NCBI RefSeq assembly: GCF_002286785.1 | Contig: NZ_MUJY01000168.1 | Span: 1 to 64,000 of the forward strand | Reading direction: 5' to 3' | DNA from: Pseudomonas sp. PIC25 | GTDB lineage: Bacteria > Pseudomonadota > Gammaproteobacteria > Pseudomonadales > Pseudomonadaceae | DNA length: 64,000 nucleotides | Shown: positions 26,990-35,696 of the stretch, in pieces | How the letters are laid out: every line of letters begins with the position of its first letter | Numbering within the stretch: position 1 is the first letter of the stretch | The notes under the pieces: model-generated | The model's database searches: none | The model's input: only the letters and a program-made list of their open reading frames with translations | Told to the model about the DNA's origin: nothing | Program-made: the position numbers and the translations under genes

Positions 26990-27005
26990 GGTGGGAGTCG
27001 AAAGA

Positions 27006-28457
27006 TCAGTGGCGCCAGAACGCCGGGGTCATCAGGACCAGCACGGTGATGATTTCCAGGCGGCCGAGCAGCATGCCGGCGGACAGCAGCCATTTGGCGG
27101 CATCCGGCAGGCTGGAGAAGTTGCCGGCCGGGCCGACGATCGGGCCGAGGCCGGGGCCCACGTTGCACACCGCGGTGGCGGCTGAGGTCAGGGCGGTCAT
27201 CATGTCCAGGCCGAGCAGCGCCAGCGCCAGCGCCAGGGCTCCGATGGTGATGGTGAAGAAGAACGAGAAGGTCAGGATCGAGCGGACGATTTCTTCGTCG
27301 AGATTGTGCCCGTTGTACTGCTGCTTGATCACCGCCCGCGGGTGCACCAGTTGCTGGAGGTTGGCACGCAGCAGGGCATAGGCGACCTGGAAGCGGAAAA
27401 TCTTCAAGCCGCCGGATGTGGAGCCGGAGCAGCCGCCGACGAAGGTCAGGTAGAAGAACGCCATGATCGCGAAATCGCCCCAGAGCGTGTAGTCGCCCAA
27501 GGCATAGCCGGTGGTGGTGACCACCGAGACCACGTTCAGCGAGACGATGCGCAAGGCATCGAGGAACACGTAGTCCGAGTGCGTCCACAGCCAGATGGCG
27601 AAGAGCAGGCAGGTGAGGCCGAGCATGGCCATGAAGCCACGCACCTGCTGATCCTTCACCAGCGCATAGCGGTTGCCGCGCAGGGTGGAGACCATGAGGA
27701 TGAACGGCAAGCCCCCAAGCAGCATGAAGACGATGGCGACCCAGTGCGCAGCCGGGCTGAAGTTGGCCATGGAGCTGTCGGAGGTGGAATAGCCGCCGGT
27801 GGAGATAGTGGTCATCGCGTGGTTGATCGCTTCGAACGGCGTCATGCCACTGAGCCAAAAGAACAAGGTGCAGAGCAGCGTGAGCCCCACATAGACGAAC
27901 AGGATCGACTTGGCCACCACGTGGGAGCGCGGCAGTGCCTTTTCCGACCAGTCCGAGGATTCGGTTTGGAACAGCCGCATCCCGCCGACGCGCAGCAGCG
28001 GCAGGACCGCCACCGCCATGCCGATGAAGCCGATACCGCCCAGCCATTGCAGCATCGAGCGCCACATCAGCAGGCCGGGCGAGGCGTGGTCGAGGCCGCT
28101 CAGCACGGTCGAGCCGGTGGTGGTGATGCCGGACATGGTCTCGAAAAAGGCGTCGGTGTAGCTGATGTGGTGGATCAGCACCATCGGCAGGGCGGCGAAC
28201 ATGCAGACCACCAGCCAACTGGCGGTGGTCAGCATGTACATGTCGCGCGGGCGTAGTTGGATGTGTTCCGGGCGGCCCGGAATCACCAGGGCGAGGCCGC
28301 CGATGAAGGTGGCCAGGCTGGACCAGAGGAAGGCGTTGAGGTCGTCGGTGCGCTCGAACAGCAGCAGGGTCAGCATGGGAATGACCATGCTGATGGCCAG
28401 GGTGATGAGGAAGATGCCGAGAATAAAACCGATGATGCGCAGCGTCGGCAGAGCCAT
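27006..28457 (-). CDS. trkH: Trk-type potassium uptake channel subunit
   Basis: A 483-residue Trk/Ktr potassium channel subunit. Four selectivity-filter repeats are visible: ITTTGSTVLS, TISTGGYSTSD, VVTTTGYALGD and AVCNVGPGLGP. Gating needs TrkA, encoded elsewhere. The protein is full length, close to 483-485 residues of E. coli TrkH. Divergent from the YkgJ-like gene. Its neighbour set (YkgJ-like, nitroreductase, Cpx-like genes) is conserved in P. aeruginosa. Confidence 0.95.
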   Translation of the reverse strand: MALPTLRIIGFILGIFLITLAISMVIPMLTLLLFERTDDLNAFLWSSLATFIGGLALVIPGRPEHIQLRPRDMYMLTTASWLVVCMFAALPMVLIHHISYTDAFFETMSGITTTGSTVLSGLDHASPGLLMWRSMLQWLGGIGFIGMAVAVLPLLRVGGMRLFQTESSDWSEKALPRSHVVAKSILFVYVGLTLLCTLFFWLSGMTPFEAINHAMTTISTGGYSTSDSSMANFSPAAHWVAIVFMLLGGLPFILMVSTLRGNRYALVKDQQVRGFMAMLGLTCLLFAIWLWTHSDYVFLDALRIVSLNVVSVVTTTGYALGDYTLWGDFAIMAFFYLTFVGGCSGSTSGGLKIFRFQVAYALLRANLQQLVHPRAVIKQQYNGHNLDEEIVRSILTFSFFFTITIGALALALALLGLDMMTALTSAATAVCNVGPGLGPIVGPAGNFSSLPDAAKWLLSAGMLLGRLEIITVLVLMTPAFWRH

Positions 28458-28604
28458 GTGTCGGTCTCGAAGATAAAGGGCGCCATTTTACCCGTGCAGG
28501 TAAGGCTGTAAACCTGCGACGGGGTGGGCTTCACAAGTCCACGGCGATGCTTAGAATAGCCCTCCGGTGCCGGCCCATGCCGGTTTTCGAGTACCTCCCC
28601 GATC

Positions 28605-28976
28605 ATGTCCACCGATAATCCCTGCTTGACGTGCGGCGCCTGCTGCGCGCACTTCCGTGTGTCTTTCTTCTGGGGCGAGTGTTGTTCCTCGGGAGGCCAG
28701 GTTCCCGATGACCTGGTGGTTCAAGTGAGTCCCTACCATGTGGCGATGCGCGGCACGGAGAGCAAGCCGGCGCGTTGCGTCGGGTTGCTCGGCGACGTGG
28801 GGGGCGGCGTCCGCTGTACGCTCTATGAACAGCGCTCCAGCACCTGCCGGGAATTCGAGGCGTCGTGGGTCGACGGGGCGCACAACCCCAACTGCGATGC
28901 GGCTCGCGCTGCCCATGGCCTGCCGCCCTTGACGCCGCCGCTGCAGCCGGACATGGCGCCAGAACGGGTGGCCTGA
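28605..28976 (+). CDS. YkgJ-like CxxCxxCC metal-binding protein
   Basis: A 123-residue member of the CxxCxxCC (YkgJ) family. The cluster CLTCGACCAHFRVSFFWGEC (about 7-26) and the late CRCTLYE and STCREFEAS cysteines are in the family arrangement, probably binding zinc or iron-sulfur. Function is unknown for the family. It starts 147 bases from the divergent trkH. Confidence 0.85.
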   Translation: MSTDNPCLTCGACCAHFRVSFFWGECCSSGGQVPDDLVVQVSPYHVAMRGTESKPARCVGLLGDVGGGVRCTLYEQRSSTCREFEASWVDGAHNPNCDAARAAHGLPPLTPPLQPDMAPERVA

Positions 28977-29050
28977 TTGGCTTCGTCTGAGGACATTCTT
29001 GTCGCCAGGCCCTAGACTCCCTTTTTTCTTCAGATTTCCGGAGGTGGCCG

Positions 29051-29614
29051 ATGGAGGCTCTCGATGTTCTGCTCAAGCGTGTTTCCGTGGCTCGGCTGGC
29101 CGAGCCCGCGCCAACGGCGGAACAGCGTGAACTCTTGTTCCGCGCGGCCATGCGTGCGCCTGATCATGGTCAGTTGCGGCCCTGGCGTTTCCTGACCATC
29201 GAGGGCGATACCCGCGAACGCCTCGGCGAGCTGTTCGCCCGGGTGGTGACGGAGCGGGACGGCGATGGGGTCAAGCCGGAGGCCCTGAACAAGGCCCGCC
29301 AGATGCCGTTGCGCGCGCCCCTGGTAGTGGCTGTGGTCGCCCATCTCCAGGCGCATCCGAAAGTCCCCGAACTGGAACAGATGCTGGCGGTTGGCTGTGC
29401 GGCCCATGGCATGCTGCTGGCGGCCCATGCACTGGGTATCGGTGCCATGTGGCGTACCGGCGAGCTGGCATATGACCCGCGCGTGGCGTCGGGCCTTGGG
29501 CTGGATGCCAACGAGCGGGTGCTCGGCTTCCTGTATCTCGGTACGCCGGTAGGGGATTTGCGCACTCCGCCGGAGCTGGATGCATCGGCGTTCGTGAGCG
29601 CCTGGAACGGCTGA
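29051..29614 (+). CDS. YdjA-type nitroreductase
   Basis: A 187-residue FMN-dependent nitroreductase of the YdjA type. AMRAPDHGQLRPWRFLTIEG (about 33-52) forms the FMN phosphate site; AAHALGIGAMWRTGELAYDP and LGFLYLGTPVG complete the fold. A GGAGGTGG ribosome site precedes the start. YdjA enzymes are small dimeric flavoproteins with NADPH-dependent reductase activity. The physiological substrate is unknown. Confidence 0.9.
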   Translation: MEALDVLLKRVSVARLAEPAPTAEQRELLFRAAMRAPDHGQLRPWRFLTIEGDTRERLGELFARVVTERDGDGVKPEALNKARQMPLRAPLVVAVVAHLQAHPKVPELEQMLAVGCAAHGMLLAAHALGIGAMWRTGELAYDPRVASGLGLDANERVLGFLYLGTPVGDLRTPPELDASAFVSAWNG

Positions 29615-29632
29615 TTCGGTGCGGGCTTTACC

Positions 29633-29657
29633 GGTGGGGAATGAATTCGCTCCTGCG
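29633..29657. repeat. single REP unit
   Basis: GGTGGGGAATGAATTCGCTCCTGCG is a half REP element between convergent genes. Confidence 0.5.
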
Positions 29658-29666
29658 GGTGAGGCG

Positions 29667-30995
29667 TTATTCCCCCTGGACGGGAAGCGAAGGTATCTCC
29701 AGTGTCGCGATGAATCCGCCGTCGGGATGATTGGTCAGGTGCAGGCTGCCGCCGTGTCGTTCGGCGGCGCGGCGGGCGATGGCCAGGCCCAGTCCGTGTC
29801 CGGGTGCTGTTTGTCCCGGTGCTCGGAAGAAGGGCTCGCCGAGCTGTTGCAGGTGCTCTTCCGCCACTCCCGGTCCATGGTCGCGAACGCTCAATCGGAC
29901 GTTACCATCCTCTCTCCAGGCTCGTAATTCGATGGGCTGCCCGGCCGGATTGAAGCGCAGGGCGTTGCGCAAGAGGTTATCCAGGGCGCGCTCCAGCATA
30001 TCCGGCCAACCCTGCAGGTTGAGGCCGCTTTCCACATCGATACGAATATCCTGCTCCGGTGCGCTGAGCTGGGCATCCGCCTTCAGGCTGCCGAGCAGGG
30101 CGGCGATATCGATCGGGTGGGCGGCGCCGGGATCGGCATCCAGGCGGGCCAGGGCGAGGATTTCGGCGATCAGTGCCTCGAGGCGGTCGCATTCCTGGGT
30201 CAGGCGCGGCCAGAGCTGTTCCCGCTCGTCCGCTGCGGCGCGTTCGGCCAGCGCCAGTGCGATGCGCAGGCGCGCCAGAGGCGAGCGCAGCTCGTGGGAG
30301 ACGTCGCGCAGCAACTGGCGCTGGCTGCCGATCAGGCTTTGCAGGCGTGCGCCCATGCGGTTGAAGTCGCGGGCCAGGACGCCGAACTCGTCGCGACGAT
30401 TCGCCAGGCGCGCCAGCGTGTGTTGCTGGTAGGCGGTCTGGCCGAGGTCGTGCACCGCGCCACGCAGCCGGTTCAGCGGGCGGGTGATGGACAGTGTCAG
30501 GAACAGACTGAACAGCGCCAGCACCACCAGGGCGATCCCAAGGGCGCTGACTGGCCAGAGCAGGCTGCCTCGGTGCCAGGCGTCCAGCTCGGGATGGGGA
30601 ATGCGGTAGATGAACAGGTAGGTTTCGCCGCTGGTCGGGCTGCGGTATTCCGCGGTCAGGCGACGCCAGGGCAGGCGGCGGTCATTGTTGCGGGCTTCGA
30701 AGGCGGCGGCGCGTGGCGGGAAGGTGCCGCGAACCACCGGCTGGCCATTCTCACCGAGCACTTGGACGTCGATCCGGTAGCGGAACTTGCGTTGTTCGAG
30801 GAAGCCCTGTGCGGCCCATTCGCCTTCGCTTTCGTAAAGGCGCGTCCAGTCTTCGGCGATGTCTTTCAGGCCGGGATGGCGGCTGAGAATCCAGGCGTCC
30901 TGATTTAGTGCATGGCCAAGCAGGATGGACAGCCCGGCGACCAGGGCGATGGCCAGCCAGAAGCTGGCGAAGATGCGCCAGAACAGTGAACGCAC
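29667..30995 (-). CDS. cpxS: CpxA/CpxS-like envelope stress sensor kinase
   Basis: A 442-residue sensor histidine kinase. The GTG start at 30995 has GAGGAG at good spacing; the upstream ATG at 31022 has none. TM1 is at about 7-26, a periplasmic region to about 155, TM2 at about 155-180, then HAMP, the phosphoacceptor His in LRDVSHELRSPLARLRIAL, and the ATPase boxes LDNLLRNALRF, VRDHGPGV and GHGLGLAIARR. With the CpxP-like and CpxR-like genes upstream it forms an envelope-stress operon. The gene order matches P. aeruginosa cpxS, which acts on multidrug efflux; the target here is inference. Confidence 0.88.
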   Translation of the reverse strand: MRSLFWRIFASFWLAIALVAGLSILLGHALNQDAWILSRHPGLKDIAEDWTRLYESEGEWAAQGFLEQRKFRYRIDVQVLGENGQPVVRGTFPPRAAAFEARNNDRRLPWRRLTAEYRSPTSGETYLFIYRIPHPELDAWHRGSLLWPVSALGIALVVLALFSLFLTLSITRPLNRLRGAVHDLGQTAYQQHTLARLANRRDEFGVLARDFNRMGARLQSLIGSQRQLLRDVSHELRSPLARLRIALALAERAAADEREQLWPRLTQECDRLEALIAEILALARLDADPGAAHPIDIAALLGSLKADAQLSAPEQDIRIDVESGLNLQGWPDMLERALDNLLRNALRFNPAGQPIELRAWREDGNVRLSVRDHGPGVAEEHLQQLGEPFFRAPGQTAPGHGLGLAIARRAAERHGGSLHLTNHPDGGFIATLEIPSLPVQGE

Positions 30996-31085
30996 GGAAG
31001 CTCCTCGAAGGGAAAAGCCCATCGGGCCGAGGCCGGATGGGCATGGTCGAACGATTGCCGCCCGCAGCGGCGGGCGGCCATGAGT

Positions 31086-31517
31086 TTACTGCGCTTTCTT
31101 GGCGTCGCGTTCGGCTTTCCAGGCTTCGAACTCGGTGCGTTCCGCGCGGCGTGCTTCCATTTCTTTCAGGGATTCGTCGAAGGCCTTCTGTTGCTCGGGC
31201 TTGAGCAGGGCGCGCATGGCGTCCTGGTTCTTCTTCCTGGCGACGGCGATTTCATCTTCCATGGCCTTCTTGTCGGCGGCCGGCAGCTTGTCCAGGTAGC
31301 GCTGGGTGATGTCATGGCGGCTCTTCATCTGCTCGCCCATGAGTTTGCGGAATTCGCGGTGCTGTTCCTTGGTCAGGTCCAGGTCCTTGAACATCATGGC
31401 CGCGCCTTTGCCGTGGCCTCCCGGCATACCGTCGCGGCAGGGGCCGCCTTCGGGCATCGCCAGTGCGATGGCCGGCAGGCTGGCGGCGAACAGAAGGGCG
31501 ATGAGTGTCTTGCGCAT
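31086..31517 (-). CDS. Spy/CpxP-like periplasmic chaperone
   Basis: A 143-residue periplasmic protein of the LTxxQ (Spy/CpxP) family. Residues 1-20 are a signal peptide ending in ALA. The mature part is helical with LDLTKEQHREFRKLM (about 49-63) and a second LTxxQ-like copy, LKPEQQKAFDESL (about 105-117). AAGGAG precedes the start at 31517. It lies between the Cpx-like regulator and kinase genes, in the slot expected for the periplasmic inhibitor of the kinase, and a CpxR-like box lies upstream. Confidence 0.88.
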   Translation of the reverse strand: MRKTLIALLFAASLPAIALAMPEGGPCRDGMPGGHGKGAAMMFKDLDLTKEQHREFRKLMGEQMKSRHDITQRYLDKLPAADKKAMEDEIAVARKKNQDAMRALLKPEQQKAFDESLKEMEARRAERTEFEAWKAERDAKKAQ

Positions 31518-31599
31518 GGGTATCTCCTTGTCTCGATTCCGGCCGGTTGCCGGATGAGCCCAGTCTAGGGACTGCAAGGTCAAGAGCGGTCAGACAAGG

Positions 31600-31615
31600 G
31601 TAAAGGCTTGGTAAA
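31600..31615 (+). promoter_or_regulatory. CpxR-like box
   Basis: GTAAA-GGCTTG-GTAAA, a direct repeat matching the CpxR consensus of two GTAAA units separated by 4-8 bases. It lies 83-98 bases upstream of the Spy/CpxP-like gene and after the regulator gene, suggesting autoregulated expression of the CpxP-like and kinase genes. Confidence 0.6.
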
Positions 31616-31669
31616 GGCCATGTGAGCGAAAGCCGCGAGCCAGAGCGTCGCGGCTTTCCGACGAAGCGG

Positions 31670-32347
31670 TCAGACGCTGTAGTAGTAGCCCCGGCTGCGC
31701 AGCGCGAGGATGCGCGGGCGACCATCCGGGTGCGGGCCGAGCTTTTTGCGCAGGTTGCTGACATGCATGTCGAGGCTGCGGTCATAGAGGGTCAGCTTGC
31801 GGCCGAGCGCCAGTTGCGCCAGCTCCTGTTTGTCCACCGGTTCGCCGGGATGACGCAACAGGGCTTCGAGCAGGCGGCTTTCGGACAGCGTCAGGCTCAC
31901 TTCGTGGTCGCCGACGGTGGCGACGCCGCGGGCCGGGCTGTACGTCAGGTCGCCCAGCGCCTGCTGGCTGGGTGTGGCGGCGGGCAGGCTGCGGCGCAGC
32001 ACGGCACGCAGACGGGCGGTCAGCTCGCGTGGGTCGCAGGGCTTGGCCAGGTAGTCGTCGGCACCCAGTTCGAGGCCGAGGATGCGGTCGAGCGGTTCGC
32101 CGCGCGCGGACAGCATCAGCACCGGCAGGTCCGGGTAATCGCTGCGCAGTTGCTTGAGCAGGCTCAGGCCGCTGCCATCCGGCAGCATCACGTCGAGCAC
32201 GACGGCGGAGGGTGTGCGCTCGGCCAGCGCGGCGCGGGCGCTGCTTCCGTCATGGCAGGCACGGACCTGGAAGCCTTCCTGGCTCAGCCAGCTCACCAGC
32301 AGCTCGCAAAGCTCCTGGTCATCGTCGATCAGCAGCAGTTCGCTCAT
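31670..32347 (-). CDS. cpxR: CpxR-like OmpR-family response regulator
   Basis: A 225-residue response regulator with receiver Asp52 in VVLDVMLPDGSG, acidic pocket LLIDDDQ, Lys in YLAKPCDPRE, and an OmpR-type winged helix in the C-terminus (SESRLLEALLRHPGEPVDKQ and LYDRSLDMHVSNLRKKLG). MSELLLIDDD is the CpxR-like start; an earlier GTG is possible at 32368. It is followed by the CpxP-like gene and sensor kinase gene in the same direction. In P. aeruginosa the ortholog activates mexAB-oprM. Confidence 0.88.
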   Translation of the reverse strand: MSELLLIDDDQELCELLVSWLSQEGFQVRACHDGSSARAALAERTPSAVVLDVMLPDGSGLSLLKQLRSDYPDLPVLMLSARGEPLDRILGLELGADDYLAKPCDPRELTARLRAVLRRSLPAATPSQQALGDLTYSPARGVATVGDHEVSLTLSESRLLEALLRHPGEPVDKQELAQLALGRKLTLYDRSLDMHVSNLRKKLGPHPDGRPRILALRSRGYYYSV

Positions 32348-32351
32348 AAGG

Positions 32352-32762
32352 TCAGTTGATCCATTCACGACGGGAACGGCGACGGCCTCGCAGCAGGGCG
32401 CCGAGAATCACGCCACCGAGGGCGATACCGCTGCCGATGACGAGCCAGCGCTGCCGTTCGTCGAGCAAGGGGGGCGGTTGCTGGGCCTGGGCTTCTTTCA
32501 GTTGCAGGCGCAAACGCTGGTTTTCCTGGCGCAGGCGGGCGAGCTGGCTGCTTTCGCGTTCGCTGATAGTCGCTTCGAGTTCCTGGCGCAGACGCTCGCT
32601 TTCGGCCAGGCGCTGTTCGAGTTCGTCGACCAGCGCCTCCGCTGCGGTGGCGGCGGCCAAGGGTGGATTGCTGGCAGCCGGTGCGGGTGGGGTTTCCTCC
32701 GCCCAGAGCAACGGGCTGCCAAGCAGTAGAACGAACGAGATTGACAGAGAAGCGTGGCGCAT
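32352..32762 (-). CDS. exported coiled-coil protein with C-terminal membrane helix
   Basis: A 136-residue protein: a signal peptide at 1-21 (LLGSPLLWA), a coiled coil at about 41-92 (VDELEQRLAESERLRQELEA), and a C-terminal hydrophobic helix (WLVIGSGIALGGVILGALL) followed by RGRRRSRREWIN. The coiled coil plus C-terminal helix resembles the second half of the YgiM/TIGR04211 proteins but without the SH3 domain. It ends right at the start of the cpxR-like gene and may be co-transcribed with it. Function unknown. Confidence 0.8.
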   Translation of the reverse strand: MRHASLSISFVLLLGSPLLWAEETPPAPAASNPPLAAATAAEALVDELEQRLAESERLRQELEATISERESSQLARLRQENQRLRLQLKEAQAQQPPPLLDERQRWLVIGSGIALGGVILGALLRGRRRSRREWIN

Positions 32763-32803
32763 CGGACGGAGCTCCTTATGCCGTGCGGCGGACCGGCTTC
32801 CTG

Positions 32804-33103
32804 TTAAGGAAAGACCTGCTTGAAGGGTTTCACCAGCACATTGGCATAGACGCCGGCTGCCCGGTAGGGATCGGCGTCGGCCCAGTCCTTGGCCGCCTGG
32901 AGGGAATCGAACTCGGCGACGATCAGGCTGCCGGTGAAACCGGCGGCGCCCGGGTCGTTGCTGTCCACGGCCGGGTGCGGGCCGGCGAGAACCAGGCGGC
33001 CTTCGCTTTTCATTTGCTCCAGGCGCGCGAGATGGGCCGGGCGGGCCGCGAGGCGGTTGTCGAGGGAGTTTTCCACGTCGGTGGCGATGATGGCGTAGAG
33101 CAT
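32804..33103 (-). CDS. yciI: YciI-family protein
   Basis: A 99-residue YciI-domain protein starting [19 protein letters not shown]. The conserved His (RPAHLARLE) and Asp ([16 protein letters not shown]) are those proposed as a catalytic pair in YciI. The family has a ferredoxin-like fold and mostly unknown function. It lies one base downstream of yciB in the same direction, an arrangement also seen in enterobacteria. Confidence 0.9.
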   Translation of the reverse strand: MLYAIIATDVENSLDNRLAARPAHLARLEQMKSEGRLVLAGPHPAVDSNDPGAAGFTGSLIVAEFDSLQAAKDWADADPYRAAGVYANVLVKPFKQVFP

Positions 33104-33104
33104 G

Positions 33105-33704
33105 TCATTCCTTTGTTTCGGCTGTCGGTTTGGGATCGACGTCATGGGCGTGGCGGGCCAGGAAAATGCCCTGGCCGACGAGGAACAGGACGGTCATGCC
33201 CAGGCTGCCGAACACCTTGAAGTCGACCCAGATGCTGGGAAAGGTAAAGGCAACGAACAGATTGGCAAAGCCGCAGATCAAAAAGAAAACGACCCAGGCC
33301 AGGTTCAGGCGGGTCCAAATATGTGCTGGGAGACCGATCGCATGGCCCATGGCGCGCTGGATCAGCGGTTTGTCGCCGATGAAGTGGCTGGCGGCGAAGG
33401 CCAGGGCGAACAGCCAGTTGACCACCGGGGCTTTCCACTTGAGGAAGGTTTCGCTGTGGAAGGCCAGGGTCAGTCCACCGAACAGCAGGCAGGCGACCAA
33501 GGTGAGCCATTGGCCCTTTTCCAGCTTGCGCTGCAATACCAGGAGCGTGCCGTAGACCACCACGGAGGCGGCGATCAGGACGGCGGTGGCGCTGAAAATG
33601 CCGCCGAGGGTGAAAGCCTGGCCGGCGAACTCTACGGCGCGGGGTTCGAGTTTGTAGACGATGAAGAAGAGGATCAGCGGGATGAAATCGATGAATTGTT
33701 TCAC
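33105..33704 (-). CDS. yciB: inner-membrane septation protein YciB
   Basis: A 199-residue multi-pass inner-membrane protein (about five helices) of the YciB/IspZ family, involved in envelope and septation integrity in enterobacteria. The GTG start at 33704 gives the conserved [20 protein letters not shown] opening; the upstream codons have no such match. [22 protein letters not shown] and [13 protein letters not shown] are the family core. Adjacent to yciI. The name IspZ is historic; its biochemical role is unsettled. Confidence 0.92.
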   Translation of the reverse strand: MKQFIDFIPLILFFIVYKLEPRAVEFAGQAFTLGGIFSATAVLIAASVVVYGTLLVLQRKLEKGQWLTLVACLLFGGLTLAFHSETFLKWKAPVVNWLFALAFAASHFIGDKPLIQRAMGHAIGLPAHIWTRLNLAWVVFFLICGFANLFVAFTFPSIWVDFKVFGSLGMTVLFLVGQGIFLARHAHDVDPKPTAETKE

Positions 33705-33771
33705 AACGGCAGCCAGAAGCGGGATGTAGCGGCATAATAACAAACATCATCCCCCGCGAAAGCCGACCACC

Positions 33772-34635
33772 ATGCAAGTCGATCTGCACTGCCACAGCAC
33801 CGCTTCAGACGGCGCCCTCGCGCCCGCCGAGGTGGTGGCGCGCGCCCATGCACGGGGCGTCCGCCTGTTGGCGCTGACCGATCACGACACCCTGGAGGGC
33901 ATCGCCGAGGCGCGTGCCGCTGCGGTGAAGCTGGGTATGCAACTGGTGAACGGCATCGAACTTTCCAGTACCTGGGGTGGAGCGACCATCCACGTGCTCG
34001 GCTACGCTTTCTCCGAGGAGGCGCCGGTCTTGCGCCGGGCCATCGCGGACCTTCACGACGGCCGCTGGCAACGCGCCGAGGAAATCGGCCGGCGTCTGGC
34101 CGCCAAGGGCATGCCGGGGGCGCTGGAAGGCGCGCGGGCGGTGCAGCAGGAGTTGGGCGACAGCGGTAACGCGCCGGCCCGGCCGCACTTCGCCGAGTTC
34201 CTGGTGCGGGCCGGTCACGTGACGGATCGCGCCGAGGCGTTTCGCAAGTGGCTGGGTGCGGGGAAGCTGGGCGACGTCAAGCAGCACTGGCCGACCTTGG
34301 AGCAGGCGGTCGGTACCCTGGTGGATGCCGGCGCCTGGATCAGCCTGGCGCATCCCTGGCAGTACGATTTCACCCGCAGCAAGCGGCGCAGGCTGGTCGG
34401 CGACTTCATTCGTGCCGGCGGGCATGCGCTGGAAGTGGTGAATGGCATGCAACCGGCGGAACAGGTCGGTGGCCTGGCCATACTGGTTCGCGAGTTCGGC
34501 CTGCTGGCGACTGTCGGCAGTGATTTCCATGCGCCGGGCGACTGGTCCGAGCTGGGCATGTACCGCCCGTTGCCGGATGACCTGCCGCCCCTCTGGGAGC
34601 GCTTCGATCATGTACGCGCTGCAGCTGCCCTCTGA
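33772..34635 (+). CDS. rnm: PHP-domain 5'-3' exonuclease, RNase AM type
   Basis: A 287-residue PHP-domain phosphoesterase (YciV/TrpH family). Metal-binding motifs are VDLHCHSTASDG (3-14), LTDHDTLEGI (36-45), and later SLAHPWQ and VGSDFHAPG, the nine-ligand trinuclear site of PHP proteins. The E. coli ortholog matures the 5' end of 5S and other rRNA. It is followed by the yciO-like gene in the same direction with a 13-base gap, so the two form an operon as in E. coli, where they are also neighbours. Confidence 0.9.
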   Translation: MQVDLHCHSTASDGALAPAEVVARAHARGVRLLALTDHDTLEGIAEARAAAVKLGMQLVNGIELSSTWGGATIHVLGYAFSEEAPVLRRAIADLHDGRWQRAEEIGRRLAAKGMPGALEGARAVQQELGDSGNAPARPHFAEFLVRAGHVTDRAEAFRKWLGAGKLGDVKQHWPTLEQAVGTLVDAGAWISLAHPWQYDFTRSKRRRLVGDFIRAGGHALEVVNGMQPAEQVGGLAILVREFGLLATVGSDFHAPGDWSELGMYRPLPDDLPPLWERFDHVRAAAAL

Positions 34636-34648
34636 ACAGGAAGGTTCC

Positions 34649-35278
34649 GTGAGTCAATTTTTCCAGGTCCACCCGGAGAACCCCCAGGCACGCCTGATCA
34701 AGCAGGCGGTGGAAATCATCAGGGCCGGCGGGGTGGTCATCTATCCCACGGACTCCTGCTACGCTCTCGGCTGCCATATCGGCGACAAGGCTGCGGTCGA
34801 GCGCATCCGCCGGTTGCGCCGGCTGGACGAGAAGCACAATTTCACCCTGGTCTGCCGCGACCTGTCGGAGCTGGGGCTGTTCGCCAAGGTGGACACCAGG
34901 GCCTTCCGTCTGCTCAAGGCGCATACGCCGGGGCCCTACACTTTTATCCTCAACGCCACCCGCGAGGTGCCGCGCATGCTGTTGCATCCCAAGCGGCGGA
35001 CCATCGGCCTGCGCGTACCGGGCGAGCCGATCGCTCAGGCACTGCTGGCGGAGCTGGGCGAGCCGCTGATGAGTGTCAGCCTGATCATGCCGGGCGAAGA
35101 GCTGCCGATGAGCGATCCCTATGAAATGCGCCAGTTGCTCGAGCATCAGGTCGACCTGATCATCGATGGTGGCTACGGCGGGGTGGCGGCGTCGACGGTG
35201 GTCAACCTGGCGGACGGCGAGCCGGAAGTCTTGCGCACGGGGTGCGGCGATCCTGCGCCTTTCCTGGAAGAGGCCTGA
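34649..35278 (+). CDS. yciO: YciO, Sua5/TsaC-like protein
   Basis: A 209-residue Sua5/YciO/YrdC-domain protein. The GTG start at 34649 (AGGAAGG upstream) reproduces the YciO N-terminus SQFFQVHPENPQARLIKQAVE; earlier ATG codons in frame overlap the previous gene. YPTDSCYALGC, KHNFTLVCRDLSEL and the nucleotide-pocket KRRTIGLRVP are present. YciO shares the fold of TsaC, which makes threonylcarbamoyl-AMP, but is a separate subgroup whose activity is unclear. Confidence 0.9.
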   Translation: MSQFFQVHPENPQARLIKQAVEIIRAGGVVIYPTDSCYALGCHIGDKAAVERIRRLRRLDEKHNFTLVCRDLSELGLFAKVDTRAFRLLKAHTPGPYTFILNATREVPRMLLHPKRRTIGLRVPGEPIAQALLAELGEPLMSVSLIMPGEELPMSDPYEMRQLLEHQVDLIIDGGYGGVAASTVVNLADGEPEVLRTGCGDPAPFLEEA

Positions 35279-35299
35279 GCGACCGGAGGGGAAATCGAC

Positions 35300-35325
35300 C
35301 GCCGCCGCCCGTGGGCGGCGGCGTT
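35300..35325 (+). terminator. strong GC hairpin after yciO
   Basis: GCCGCCGCCC-GT-GGGCGGCGGC is a 10-bp perfect stem 20 bases after the stop. No T run follows, so it may be a 3'-end stabiliser or a bidirectional barrier with the convergent PA2779-like gene. Confidence 0.5.
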
Positions 35326-35339
35326 GCGGGAGCGGTCCG

Positions 35340-35696
35340 CTATATCAATATTGCGACCAGGATGGCGACCAGCAGGATGATGATGAAGTCCGTTCCGCTG
35401 AGCGCGCCACCGGCGGGCAGGGCATCGATCCGCTTGGCCAGCGTGGCGGCTTCCTCGGCGGTCAGGGCATCGACCCGGTTGCGGGCGACGTTGGCCGGTA
35501 CGTCCATGTCCTGCAGTTTTTTCTCCACGTCGGCGCGACCGAGGAATTCCTTCACTTTTTCACGATCGGCCTGGGCATCCTGCGTCGCGATCACTTCGTC
35601 GGTGGAGATCATCGCGGCTTGCGCCGGGGCGGGCAGCAGGACGGCAAGGCAAGCCAGCGCCAGGACTGCGCCGAAGGTCATGAGAAGGTTTTTCAT
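35340..35696 (-). CDS. PA2779-family small exported protein
   Basis: A 118-residue protein with signal peptide 1-28 (ALACLAVLLPAPAQA), a charged helical middle with KVKEFLGRADVEKKLQ and NVARNRVDALTAEEAATLAKRID, and a C-terminal hydrophobic helix IIILLVAILVAILI. This is the PA2779 family, usually encoded next to a PA2778 cysteine peptidase. Here that partner is missing. Function unknown. Confidence 0.8.
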   Translation of the reverse strand: MKNLLMTFGAVLALACLAVLLPAPAQAAMISTDEVIATQDAQADREKVKEFLGRADVEKKLQDMDVPANVARNRVDALTAEEAATLAKRIDALPAGGALSGTDFIIILLVAILVAILI

